Source: Reticulitermes lucifugus
Lineage: Eukaryota; Arthropoda; Insecta; Blattodea; Rhinotermitidae
Direction: 5' to 3'
DNA: 64,000 nucleotides
Assembly: GCA_026260175.1 (NCBI GenBank)
Contig: JAKCWW010001086.1
Coordinates: 11,239 to 75,238, forward strand
Part shown: positions 1 through 11,184 of the stretch, piece by piece
How positions within the stretch are numbered: the stretch's first letter is position 1
How the letters are laid out: each line of letters begins with the position of its first letter
Notes under the pieces: model-generated
Told to the model about the DNA's origin: nothing
Seen by the model: the letters and a program-made list of their open reading frames with translations, nothing else
Database searches by the model: none
Made by a program: the position numbers and the translations under genes

Positions 1-93
1 TTGTTTATATGGAGCTATTGTCGGGACATGAAAAAATCATCACTAAATCCAGGATTTCACTAAATGTGGGAACATTAAATCAGGGTTTTACTG
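1..93 (+). mobile_element. pogo/Tigger-like MITE, copy 1 (cut by window edge)
   Basis: Matches the right half of the full copies at 5615 and 24558, ending GGGTTTTACTG then TA. Its left half lies outside the window. Confidence 0.7.
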
Positions 94-493
94 TATATTT
101 GTTCATGACCTGGGAGGGTTGTGGATGGAAGCAGGCCCAAAACTTTTTGTATACCACTACAGTATTCATCCAGAGAGAATGAGGAAGACGTGACCCCAGC
201 TGGGACAGCCAATATGTGGCTAAGATTCAAACAAGGCATGCAAGTCACATGACTATAAAGTGTGAAAATCCACTCAGTACAAGCCATTCAGAAACAAGCC
301 TCAGAGTAAGTATGGATATTGGTGAAAATGGGAAATATGAGAAAATGAAGAGGTCAATACACTACTCAAAGGCAAACTATAAACCTCTTACTGACTAAAG
401 CCACACTTCTCTTCCCAGAATCTGATCTTCCTCTACTCAGGTTGTCAAATATGTGACAAAAAGTTTGAATGAAATAGCTGACAATATGCATAC

Positions 494-3400
494 CTTTTGG
501 CAAGTATGGTTTAAGGACCTCTGGGACCCTGATGCCTGTTTCAGTCTGGTAAACTTCTAACAAGACACAAGTCACTCGAGTTGTGGCACACATTGTGGCA
601 TTTAACATGTGAACATAGTCAGTCTGAAAGAGTAAAATATGATCTCAGTTTTAGCAATGTTGACAGTAGCATACATAAAGCAACTAATTAAAACAGTGGC
701 CATTACCTGAGCATTCATCTTCTTCGTCTGGCCATAACGAACTAGTAGCCTCCTTGCCTGATAGTCCAAACAGTTGCTGCATGAAACCAACTCCCGAAAA
801 GCTCCTACCATATGACAGAAAATCACGTAACTATAGATACAAAGTATAGAGTATGTTCTCAGGTTACAAATAAACTCCATCTACATAAATACTTAAGTAC
901 CCCATATTTCTTAAAACACTTTACTCTTAACAAGGACAAACATGCCCACTGTATGTGTCAGCAAATTCACCCTATTAGAGAATGTAACACAATAATTCAT
1001 TCTTAAGCATATGGACTTATTATTAAATCAATCTGCTTCTACAGTACAAATTTCTTACAATTTCTTTTATGGCCTTAAATTTCTCAAGTGAGAAGACTGA
1101 TGTTACTACACTCTGTATATTTGGTAGAACAATTCTCTCCTTACAAACGGATGTTTCTCAATTTTAACCTTGGATAACATGGAGACATGGCTGTTCTTAA
1201 CATCACAGTTGTCCGCAATTTAACCCTTCTCTACGTAAAGAAAACAGAAGTTGAGGAAACCTGATAGATGAAAAACACGGTGCTCTTTAAGGAGTCAGCT
1301 GCTTGTGCAATAATATAAATTGTGTTCTTGATACTGAGTGATTTACAGAAGCGTCTGGAGCTTGGCTTTTCCATACTGTCAGCAGCCTCACACAATCTGG
1401 GAAATGTTCAGCGTAACATGCTTTGAAGGAAGCATGCGAAATATGCAGCGTGTTACTTTGAACACAACAACAATGGCTAGGTCCAATGCTCGCAACAGCA
1501 ATGTGGTATTGTGAGGCAAGAACACTTCAGTATTTTCAAAGAACTCAGCAATGTTCTTAGTATACACATTCAACACACTCAGTTCAAAATATTTTACACT
1601 AGCAAATCACCATTTAAGTATGCAGGGCCAACATTTTATATGACAATTATCTTTTGTCACTTTCTGCCACTATTCCATTCCGCATGTGGACAGGTGGCTG
1701 AGCAGGCAATGTTAATACAGCAAGCAAGCTCAAAGAAGTGTCAACTGATAGTTATCAGATAAAATAATAACCTTCTACTATCATGCCCTGACATCTCTCC
1801 AAAACTGTGCTTTGCTCACTACATGCACATCAAACCAAAACTCTACAAACACATGCAAAAAGTTTTGTAAAATAGTGGCATCTACAACAACAGAGATCTC
1901 CATCACCAAATTCACTTACTGAACTGAAAATATGAGAATTTTCAGCACTTTCAGTTTCAAGGTCTTATAGTTGGGAAAAAGTCACATCAGAGCAAACAGA
2001 ATTCAATATATCACTGACTTACCAGATCCTGGAAACCATGCTTCAAGATCAAGTTTCTTAGCTGCAGCATGGTTAAGGGCACCAGACACAATGTTGACAA
2101 TGCGATACGGAATACCCAGTGCTTGGTAGTAAGACTCAGCATTGGAAATCATCTCGTCCATCATTTCCCATGATTTGTTGTCATACGGTGATGTCAAACA
2201 GAACTGTTCTACCTAAATATTAGCAGCAGTACAATAACATCATCAGAACATCAATACTCCATTCTGCACCTATACTTAACAGCAAAAACTTGCAAGAGTA
2301 TTACAAAATTTGATTTTTGTTTCACATGTTATTTCATGACACTATCACCTGCAAAGACTTATTTGGCACTGGATAAAAGTACAGCCAATATATCTCTAAC
2401 ACAAGTTGCACAGTTAGACAATAAGAAAAGGTCACAGTGTTATCACAGGCACATCATTTACAAACAGGCAAAACATAAGGGAGTCAACAGCACTGTAACA
2501 GACACACACACATATTCAAACATATGAGAACTTCAATTTCCCCAGCTATGAACATACCTTCTCAAACTGATGTACTCTAAAGATGCCCCTAGTATCTCGA
2601 CCATGAGAACCAACCTCCTGTCGAAAACAGGTGGACATTCCTGCGTAACGAATTGGCAACTTCTGTTCTGGAATCCATTCATCACGATGGAATGCCGCAA
2701 TAGGCTGCTCTGAAGTAGCAATCAAATACTTCTCTTCAATGTCTCTGTCCTCAGTCTTCTCACTTCCTTTCCCTACAACTTTGTACAATTCTTCATCAAA
2801 CTGTGATAGCTGCGCTACCTCTTGCATGACTTCTTTCCTCATAAAGAATGGAGTGTACAACGGTTTATAACCACGTTCAAAAAGCATTGTCAGTGCAAAC
2901 TGGATTAGTGCCTGCTCCAAAAAAACTGCAGGGCCCTGAAAGTATGTTAAAAACATTAAATGTGTGTGTAACTAACATCGTCCTCACTAAGTACCAAGGC
3001 ACCTCCAAATGAGAACCAAGACTGTGATAATAGGCTAACTGGACAGGCCTACTACAGCAACGTTTCTCAACCTTTCTCGTATCACAGAACCTTTAAAAGT
3101 CAAACAAATTCTGCAGATCGCCTCCCCAGAATTACCTCAACCTGCAGCCTCTTAAGGCACAACTCACAGAAACATGTGAAGTTGGAATACTTACAACTAA
3201 AAGTATATCTAGGTACTTAAACTCTAAAAACTTTTATTAAGTTAGTATAAAAAATGTACTACAAAAACAATTATTTTTTTAGCAGCAGTGACAATAAATT
3301 AAGATTATAAAAAATGAAGGAAACATGTTATGGTCTAATGAGAAGAATCCACTCAACTTACCAACTTCTTGCAAGTGCTACATCCTTAACAGTCCCCACA

Positions 3401-6400
3401 TTTGTTCAATGATACACATACATCTCCATGTTGGGTTGATACATTGTTAATGCCAATCTTTTTACCACCAAAGGCTTGCAATGTACCAGATACATAATAA
3501 AACTGTTATCCCATAAAATTTGGGTCACCAGGACGGATTTTATCTCATAGCAAATAAGGTTAATAAACAAAGAAGGGTATAGTCCCCTTTGTTACCACTG
3601 TTGCTGCCACGTAAACTGCTACTACTACCTAAAAATGTATTTTTGTCTCACAACTTGGTTCTCAAATGGTCACAAAGTACATTCGTAAAACATATTCACG
3701 CTTTCAGAGTATAACACAGAGAATATAATATTAAATCTGTCATGGAAAGGAAAAACCATACCATCAAGTAATAGCCCCTTCCTCCAGCTACCACTGCACC
3801 TCGTTCTCCATCCATTCCATCAATCATGTGAATAAGATCAACATGTGAGTATGTTTTCCTAAGTGTGCAGTCTCCAAATGTTCTTTCCACTCTGTTTTCA
3901 TCCTGGAAAATATGATGATATAATTAAAAAGGGTAAAAATTAATGAAGACTTAAACTAGACAATATTGTTTGTTGCAGAACTATTTGTGAGAAATTTAAT
4001 TAAGCATGTCTTTGCAGCATTCATTTATAGAGTTACTGGTTAACACATTGTGTTACAAGAATCAGTCTCAGCATCCAAACCACCGCTCACCTCATCATTG
4101 CTGACAGGAACCGAATCGTGAAGATGGTTTCCAATTTCCCGCAAAGCATTATTCCGTTCCTTCTCTGTCCTCTGCAGATCTAGGTCATTCTGTTCAACTG
4201 CTTCATCAACAAGAACACGCACTTTCTTAAGTTGAGTTACAGTTAATGGCTTCAGCATTTCTGATGTAATAGAATCCAAATTTTTCTGTATATTTTCTGG
4301 GACAGTGTCATCATCACCAACTGGTTCTTTCTTCTGTTAAATAAAAAGTTATTTGTATAATTCAAATATGACCTCTGAGTTCAAGTTTCAATAATTAACA
4401 GAAACAATAGTGCCTTACTTAAGGAGTTTTCGATAATGTGTGTACACTGAAGGAGGTTATCAGCTGACTCAACATGGCTCCAATTCACACAAGGACATGA
4501 AGACCACTTTTCCACCACAACTATTACAATCTGTCTCCAAAAACACCACTCAAATATGTTAAGGAATATATCTTATCATAACACCTGGTACAATCCTCAA
4601 CGTTACAAATTGTATTTAACATGTTTATACTGGAGAGACAAACAGTGACTAAGTGATTCTTCAGTCATTTAACAGTGCTTTCTTTGGACTGCAGGGTTTA
4701 TGTAGTGTCACATAGCAGAATACTTGTAAATACACTGAAAAAGTAGTGAACAGAAGGTTTCATGATATATTTTTTAACTTCCTACCTCATCATTTGCATG
4801 AGGGCCTGAGGAAAACCAGCAAGGATTCCTGGTCTCTGGACTGAGATTGAAACACATGACCACTGAAATATGAAAGACTGCTAACCACTCAACTATGACC
4901 TTGCTGTCCCACTAACATTGGGCAGGTAAGGGGTAAAGTTGTATCTATGCATGCCATGATAGAATACAGAGTAGTGCAGGTACACAGATAGCATCATTCA
5001 TTCTTAACCTCGGCATTAGATGGAGGTGAGTGGCAAAGGTTCATGTCCTGACCACTTTACCCCCTGGGAAATAGCCCCTGGCACCCACTAAACAGGAAGC
5101 TGGGTGGGCCTCAGAGCTGGTGTGTGTGTGTCAGAGAAAATAAAAAGTCTCTCACACCTGGCAGGAATCAAACAGTTCTTTGTCTGTTCCAAATTGTGCA
5201 TTTGGTTGGCTTTTGTAATATTTTAATTATCAATGCATGGAATGAATAATATTAAATTAATATTAAAAAATATTAAATTAATACTAAATTAGAACAATCA
5301 CTAAACGGTCTACACTACCCCAGCTCCCCAACATAGGGCACAGTGACCCAAATGCGGATCACGCAGCCTGTAAATGGGGCAACCCACCAGCAGGTCAGTT
5401 CAAGATATGAAGTATTCACTTTTATGTTCAGTGATGCCATAAAGAAAAGCTGTTGCACAAAACTTTGAGCCCCCTACACAAGCTAAAAGTAATGCAATTA
5501 ACCAGGAGGGAAAGTCTGAATTTCTACCATTACAGCATTTATAAAATATACAGTGATTTGCAGGCAGAATGAACAAAATTCTTACAGAATGCAGTGTCCA
5601 TTTCAAAACATATACAATACAACCCCTATTTAATGAATTGCTGGGGGATTAGAATGTATTTCACTAAATCGAGGTTTTCATTAAATGGAGGTTACATTGT
5701 TTATATGGAACTATTGTCGGGACATGAAAAAATCATCACTAAATCTGGGATTTCACTAAATGTGGGAACACTAAATCGGGGTTTTACTGTAAAATGCAAG
5801 TTTCCAATAAAATGTTAAGTCATAACCCAGCCAGGCTTTGCAGAAGCCAGCAGGGAGCCAAAATGAACAACAGAAACAGCAATGCCAAGCTAGCTTCATG
5901 CGGATCCTATGTACTTAAAATGAAAAAAGTATTATTTTTCATCTGCAAGATAATAGTGTTGCTAGTGCACAAATAAACCCATGTTTCAATTCAGAATGCA
6001 CATTCAAATTTAAATTTTGTTAAATTTATATGATTACATATATGAAAAAAAATCTTCCTTCCTACTCCTTGCAATTTACTGCAAATACTGCACAATGTCT
6101 GTAATGCATTCAAGGCTGAGAAGCTGAAAGCTAAGCTACAGTCACAGCACTGCAAAGGAAACAGAAACCTCTTACACAAGAGGACTGCTGAATTCTTGAC
6201 AATTTAAAATGGCGCGAAATTTAGCAGGTATGCAATAGACTGTGAAGAATAGTATTCATGGTCACCACCACGGGAACCTCGTATCTCACACCCTATGGAC
6301 TCTAAAGGTAGTGTCCCAGTACTAACCTAGAGAAACTGAGAGAAACCATGCAAAGCTCTGTCAAGATACAGAATATTTATTCAAAATTCAAACGGAGTAA

Positions 6401-9350
6401 AGGTAAACGCAAAAGGTAAAGTTCAACCTATAACCTGCCATGAACGCACAGACGGGAAGTAGAGGTATCCCTCTACTCTTTCTTAAACCTTGGCGCTGTA
6501 TGGCGTGGGTGGTTAGCACCACGCCTCAGCTACTTTACCTGACGGAATGATCTGGTACCGATTGTATAGGAGGCTAAGTGGGCCCAAGAGCCGGTCTGGA
6601 CGGGTGTGGAAAACTTCACCCCCACCAGGAAACAATCCCTGGACCCCCCTAGCCCATAATAAGTTGCTATACCATCCTGGGCCCACAATTCAAACTGAGT
6701 ACCTTTCAAAACACTCATGTTGTACTAACTTGTTCAGTTCCTTCAGAATAACTATAACTGTTTTTCAGAACTATGAATAATAAATAAAACTACGTGTATA
6801 TACATCAAAGTTTAGTCTCTTTCTCGTGCAATGAACATGCCTGTGAAATAAATGCATCACAGTTTTATCATGCAAATATAATAAACATACTAGTTCAGCT
6901 GTAACATTCACTAAAAGCAGAAAGAAAGGAACAGAAGAGAGAATTCCCCCAGATGAATTAATGAAATACCACAGCCTTTTAAAACAGCAAAGCCACCTCA
7001 CCTGAACAGAAATTGGAAAGTATTTCCTGTCACCACCAAAACTTTGTATATGAAGAAACCACCGCAAGGCATGGGGATGAGAAGTCAGAGGAGGGGCTCT
7101 AAAAGCTTCAAACAGTATTGCATCTGCTTGAGATGGAAGAAAGCCACCAACATAACTCTTATCAGACATAAATTCATTTAGAGCACTCATGCCAGCGTCA
7201 GTATCCAGATCACCAAAAGCAAGATTTACTCTGTTATTAAAATTATCTCTATTATTAGATATTTCACATTTCTTTCTTCCCAATGCCTGCAAAGAAATGC
7301 AGGAATAATTAACATTATGAAACACATGAATATAATAAAATAATACTATGCACATTAATTAGTGACACGAGAAGCAGTTCTGTTGGAGGTCACGTAAAAA
7401 ATTAACCTTTACTGGCCGAACAGACTGCCTGTGCCCCATTAAATGTAACTCTTCACAGACAAAGGAGAACTGCTCTCATGCAAGTGCAGGTATGGGCATT
7501 TAAAAACGAAAATTACTCCGGTCTTCAGCATCTACATTGGGATTTAAAGGCCAGACAATAAAGGTTAAGCTAAAATAATACCTCAAACCTATCCCAATAC
7601 CACAAAACTGAAGAAAACTTAAATATTTAAACTTTATATACACCTACCTTCATCTTCTCTCCTACTTCCTTGCTACACATATTTTTCAGTTTATTAAAGT
7701 TGTCAGCTTTGTGGCGTACTGCAACACAAATATCAGTGTCCCTAGAAGTGTTTATTATTAATGCATCATATTTTATTTTCTTCTGTTAGCATTTATTCAT
7801 TTCAGTGGCTTAAGACATAAATAAAAGTCATTTGATGAGAAAAATGAAATGCAGTCTGTCACCAGAAGCTGCACTATCAAATTCATGCAATCACGAACAC
7901 TATTCTAAATCTGCTGGTCAACTGACTGAAATAAGGGATGTAAATGCCATAAAAAGAGGTTATGTACACCAATGAGGTTTGAGAAATAAGCTAGAAGAAA
8001 AATAAAAACTAACAAATCAGAGACATTTGTATTAATGAGCGATAATCTTAAAACCTGGGTTTGTACATTTATAGGAAATATCACATAATGTAACAAACAT
8101 ACACACACACAAGCAAAATCAACCCTATGCACGCCACACAGGCATGTTGGGGAGTGGAGGTATAGCTCTACTCATTCTTAACCTCAACATTAGATGATGA
8201 ATGGTCAAATTCATGTTCCCACCACTTTACCCCCAGAGACAGAGCCCCTGCTACCCACAGAAGAGGAAAGTAGGTAGGCCCAAGAGCCAGTCTGGACACT
8301 TTGGACAAGATAAAATTGCCCCTGCTGGGAATTAAACCATGATTCCTCAGTTGTCTAGAGCACATACTGATTATGCATTCCCAGCTCCCCATATACAGCA
8401 TACACACACAGCATATGTATATATATTATCAGTCAACAGATAGACACACAGACAGACAAAAAGACAGACTACATGTTTTCATCAACCTGTTCAGTGAAAC
8501 TGTGTACAGACTACTTGTTTGTCATGGACACTACCAGCCAAGGTCTGTGCGGAAAACAAGTATACCTCAGTCAGTATATTGACTAGGCTACAGCCTTGAA
8601 AATCTGGGGTCCTAATCCTGGCAGAAACAGGAGATTTTTCTCTTCTCAACAAACATCCAGACTGGCTCCAAGATCCACCCCGTGTACTATAGAGTATCGG
8701 GGGCTGATTCCCCGAGGGAGGGGGGGGGAGTTACGTATAATACCGAGGTTAAGAATAATAGCAGCTATACATCCACTCCCTCTAATGCCTTCAAGGCATG
8801 AGTAGAGGCAACTTTAACTCTCTTTTTTTGGATACAAGTAAAAAAACACCACCGAAAGTTATTAATTAAATTGTCGTACCTAACATACTACATTGTAGTC
8901 TACCTCTCAATCAAATTAGTACATATCCATACTCAAGACAGAAAAATAATCTTGAACCCTTCCAACCTTCTAATCTATAATTTCAAAGTTAAATGCTTTC
9001 ATAATTACATAAAAAGGTCATCGATTTTTAAACACCAATTTAGCAAAATGTATTGCACCATAACACAAACAATTTAGTATAATGTACTGCATCATAATAC
9101 AAAAACACTGGAAACCCCTGTTTTTATTAAATTATAGTTTGCACGACACCATTACATTACATAGCCGCTTTCGAAGAACACGTTTCATCCCTAAATAAAT
9201 GGAACAGTTCTTACACTGCCTCCACATAGCATCTTTCTCGACAACTGTATCAACCAAAGAAACATCTTTAAAACGCTGTTCTTGATTTTTCCTTATTCTT
9301 GTCGGGTCACCGCCTTTTTCAGGACGAAAAAGATCTAAATCCAGCACCAT
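494..9350 (-). CDS. SerRS: Cytosolic seryl-tRNA synthetase (SerRS), 3' end outside window
   Basis: Charges tRNA-Ser (and tRNA-Sec) with serine in the cytosol; class II synthetase. Coding exons in gene order: 9350-9215, 7718-7648, (optional 7286-7002), 4333-4091, 3902-3762, 2935-2558, 2212-2023, 804-707, 623-494. All junctions are GT-AG and keep frame. The start [16 protein letters not shown] matches the usual animal N-terminus. The N-terminal tRNA-binding arm lies in 4333-4091. Motif 2 ([17 protein letters not shown]) and the ATP/serine pocket segment [14 protein letters not shown] are in 2935-2558; motif 3 ([16 protein letters not shown]) is in 804-707. Without the extra exon, 462 codons are present; the animal enzyme is about 514 aa, so roughly 50 C-terminal residues lie left of position 1. 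The last donor is at 493. The oddity is the in-frame GST-C-like exon, listed separately. The identification is secure. Confidence 0.96.
3055..3180 (+). mobile_element. Possible hAT-type element end
   Basis: CAACGTTTCTCAACCTTTCT followed by a CACAGAACC-like stretch resembles the terminal sequence of hAT-superfamily elements (CAGNGGTTCTCAACC type). No matching second end was found nearby, so this is only a resemblance. Confidence 0.25.
4925..5190 (-). mobile_element. SINE family 1 copy (SerRS intron)
   Basis: Antisense copy of the tRNA-derived SINE best seen at 62093. It keeps the conserved blocks CTTAACCTCGGCATTAGATG and the GGGTGGGCC / GGCAGGAATCAAAC segment. It is moderately decayed. Confidence 0.75.
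5615..5789 (+). mobile_element. pogo/Tigger-like MITE, copy 2
   Basis: A 175-bp element flanked by TA on both sides (5613-5614, 5790-5791). The right end reads as CAGTAAAACCCCGATTTAGT on the reverse strand, and the left end is a decayed version of it. It lies in the SerRS intron between 4333 and 7002. It has no coding capacity; it would depend on a pogo-class transposase elsewhere. Confidence 0.7.
6410..6690 (-). mobile_element. SINE family 1 copy, about 0.3 kb from the SerRS cassette exon
   Basis: Antisense copy starting GGTAAAGTTCAACC and running to the GTCTGGACGGGTGTGGA block and a decayed tRNA-like head. It lies downstream (in gene orientation) of the GST-C-like exon donor at 7001. Confidence 0.7.
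7002..7286 (-). CDS. Extra SerRS exon encoding an eEF1B-beta-like GST-C domain
   Basis: A 285-bp open exon (95 codons) inside the SerRS intron between 7648 and 4333, same strand. Acceptor TTTGCAG ends at 7287 and donor GTGAGG begins at 7001; both ends are phase 0, so it can be included or skipped without disturbing SerRS. The first 21 residues are a polar linker. The rest, from [19 protein letters not shown] through [20 protein letters not shown] to [13 protein letters not shown], follows the N-terminal GST-C-like domain of elongation factor eEF1B-beta, whose proteins start MAFGDL; here Met is replaced by Leu. Known family role: such domains mediate protein-protein contacts in the eEF1 and multi-synthetase complexes. 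Inclusion would place it after GEKMK and before KKEPVG, near the base of the tRNA-binding arm. Alternative: a captured eEF1B exon that is rarely spliced. No frame damage is seen. Exonic status is inferred. Confidence 0.78.
8125..8395 (-). mobile_element. SINE family 1 copy (SerRS first intron)
   Basis: Antisense copy with GGAGTGGAGGTATAGCTCTA, CTTAACCTCAACATTAGATG and GCTGGGAATTAAACC blocks in the expected order. Confidence 0.75.
8568..8820 (+). mobile_element. SINE family 1 copy (SerRS first intron)
   Basis: Sense-orientation copy about 170 bases from the previous one in the opposite direction, so the two form a loose inverted pair. It shows GGCTACAG, TCCAGACTGGCTC and GAGGTTAAGAATAA blocks and a G-rich expansion near 8722. 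Confidence 0.7.
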
Positions 9351-9520
9351 TTTTCAAAACGTTGTTGATAACCACTTGTAATACTCTAACAACAGCAACA
9401 TCAACGAATATTCTTTTCTCCGGACTGACACGTTAGCACGAACACAGACTAGCACTCGCTTCCGCGGTCTGTGTCACAATTCACTGCTGCCAACGGAACA
9501 CATCGTAGCAACTAACATCA
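9351..9520 (-). promoter_or_regulatory. Upstream region / 5' UTR of SerRS
   Basis: Sequence directly upstream of the SerRS start codon on the minus strand. It is richer in GC and CpG around 9425-9480 than the introns. No TATA box is obvious, as is common for housekeeping genes. The transcription start cannot be placed from sequence alone. Confidence 0.35.
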
Positions 9521-9642
9521 CTGATCCATGCTACCAACAGTACGTAATTCACGCCTGATTGCAGGTTGCAAATCATCTGTGGTCATCTCGATGTTACAAA
9601 CCGTCAATAGAGTAACACATATTTGATGCAATGAACGGAATT

Positions 9643-9880
9643 GATGAGATCTGCACTCTTCTGGGATATTACGCAGCGTCGAGTGGTAATCCTTTATCGA
9701 CGTTTCGGGAGAACATATCGGTCCCATCTTCAAGGGTCTATAAGTCAACTTCCTGACCCTTGAAGATGGGACCGATACGTTGTCCGGAAACGTCGGTAAA
9801 GGATTACCACTCGACGCTGCGTAATATCCCAGAAGAGCGCAAATCTCATCAACATCGCGGCGGAAGCCTGAATTCACGGA
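9643..9880. mobile_element. Hairpin element family A, copy 1
   Basis: Inverted-repeat arms of about 96 bp (9643-9738 and 9755-9850) with a 16-bp spacer, followed by a one-sided tail CGCGGCGGAAGCCTGAATTC. Each arm carries GAAGATGGGACCGAT and CGAAACGTCG-type sequence. No clean target duplication is seen for this copy. It lies upstream of SerRS. Confidence 0.75.
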
Positions 9881-9909
9881 ATGAACAGTTTGTTAAAAAT
9901 GATGGAAAA

Positions 9910-10205
9910 AAGGTAAAGTTGTCCCTTTTCTTTTTCCACCCTATGAAGTCACATAGGGAGAGTAAAGGTACACTTCCACTCATTCTGAACCTCGGCGCTA
10001 GATGGAGGTGAGTGGCCAACATTATGCCCCGGCCGGTTTGCCCCCCGGAAAAAAAAACTGGTACCCACTGAATAGTAGGCTGGCTGGGTGGGTGCCAGTG
10101 TCGGTCTGGACGGTTGTGGAGATGAGAAAATCACTTGCCCTTGCCTAGATTCGAACCCCGGATCGTCCAACCCGTAGCCTAGTCACTATACTGACTATGC
10201 TGAGG
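9910..10205 (-). mobile_element. SINE family 1 copy upstream of SerRS
   Basis: Well-preserved antisense copy: GGTAAAGTTGTCCC at one end, CCTCGGCGCTAGATGGAGGT inside, and a tRNA-like head with B-box complement GATTCGAACCCCGGATCGTC near 10150. Confidence 0.8.
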
Positions 10206-10252
10206 TAATGTGTGTAATTATCATTGAGTAAGCCACGTAAGGGTCTCCGCAG

Positions 10253-10606
10253 GTGGCGACTCAATTCCTCAATGTTTGTGGGACCCAAATGGAGACTACT
10301 TCACATAAAAAATCTATTAAAGGCAGGGACTCCATTGTACAGAGGCACCTGCTTAAATTTGCTCAACAGGGGGCCAGCCAGTCTGGTGAACCACCCCAGG
10401 GAGCTGGTATTCCTAGCAAACCTAGAGATGTTGAGCATTCAGCATCACAAACAGCTGAGCCATCTGGCTTGACAGTGCAGGGGACTATCACAGGTGAATC
10501 TGCAGAGGTGGACACTACAGTCCTTAAGCTTCCAGCAGCAAAACCCAAATTATTTGGGGCTGTTAGGAGAAATTGTGGACAGAAGGGAAGATGTGATAAT
10601 GTGTGA
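10253..10606 (+). CDS. Possible terminal exon of an unrecognised plus-strand gene
   Basis: An open frame ends in TGA at 10604-10606. It can start after an acceptor-like CCGCAG at 10247-10252 or at ATG 10289 (105 aa). An AATAAA signal sits at 10679-10684, 73 bases past the stop, which favours a genuine 3' exon. The product is polar and Ser/Gln/Pro-rich with a basic C-terminus (KLFGAVRRNCGQKGRC) and resembles no family I recognise. It lies between the divergent SerRS 5' end and the GNBP 3' end, and could be the last exon of a gene starting near 9.4 kb. A fragment of a mobile element is an equally possible explanation. Confidence 0.3.
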   Translation: MATQFLNVCGTQMETTSHKKSIKGRDSIVQRHLLKFAQQGASQSGEPPQGAGIPSKPRDVEHSASQTAEPSGLTVQGTITGESAEVDTTVLKLPAAKPKLFGAVRRNCGQKGRCDNV

Positions 10607-11184
10607 CAAGAAAGTGATTTAAACATTATTTCATTTTTAGTATGCAAATGGAACTGAGCTCCATCTGTGCTTGCCAGAAATAAATCTTAATATACCCCTC
10701 TGCAAACACTGCCTAGTGGAGGAGACTGTGTAACACAGTGAAGCAGATAGGTCGTATCTGAATTACCAGACAAAGAGTATCACATGAGGGGTAAATGTGA
10801 TTTAGTAGTCACAACAAAGGCAAAACTTGTAACTGAAAAAAGTTCATCCCCCTCCCCAACTAACCTGCAAGTCTGGAGGCAGCAAGGTGTTATATCACCA
10901 CCAGGAGTTTGTTATGCAGCAATGGTAATGCTACCAAGGGAGATTTATTATTCATAACTTGCCAAAAAAATAAAAGATGACAAAAGATGATGAAAACTAA
11001 ATTTAATCAAAAGCTTGTGTTAATATTAATTTTATTTCTTGCAGTCAGATTATTTACAACTTTCTGTCAACCACAATGAGTGATATTGAGTGTGGTACAT
11101 CTTATTGTAATGTTAACTGTGGAAACATTTTCTGAATAAAACAAATTATTGTCTTATGATCCACTGCTTCAGTACAAAACAGCT

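Noticed and set aside
7002-7286. Independent eEF1B-beta retropseudogene instead of a SerRS exon
   Set aside because: Only the N-terminal domain is present, it is bounded by consensus splice sites in phase 0, has no stop, no poly(A) tail, and is on the SerRS strand. Not fully excluded without RNA data.
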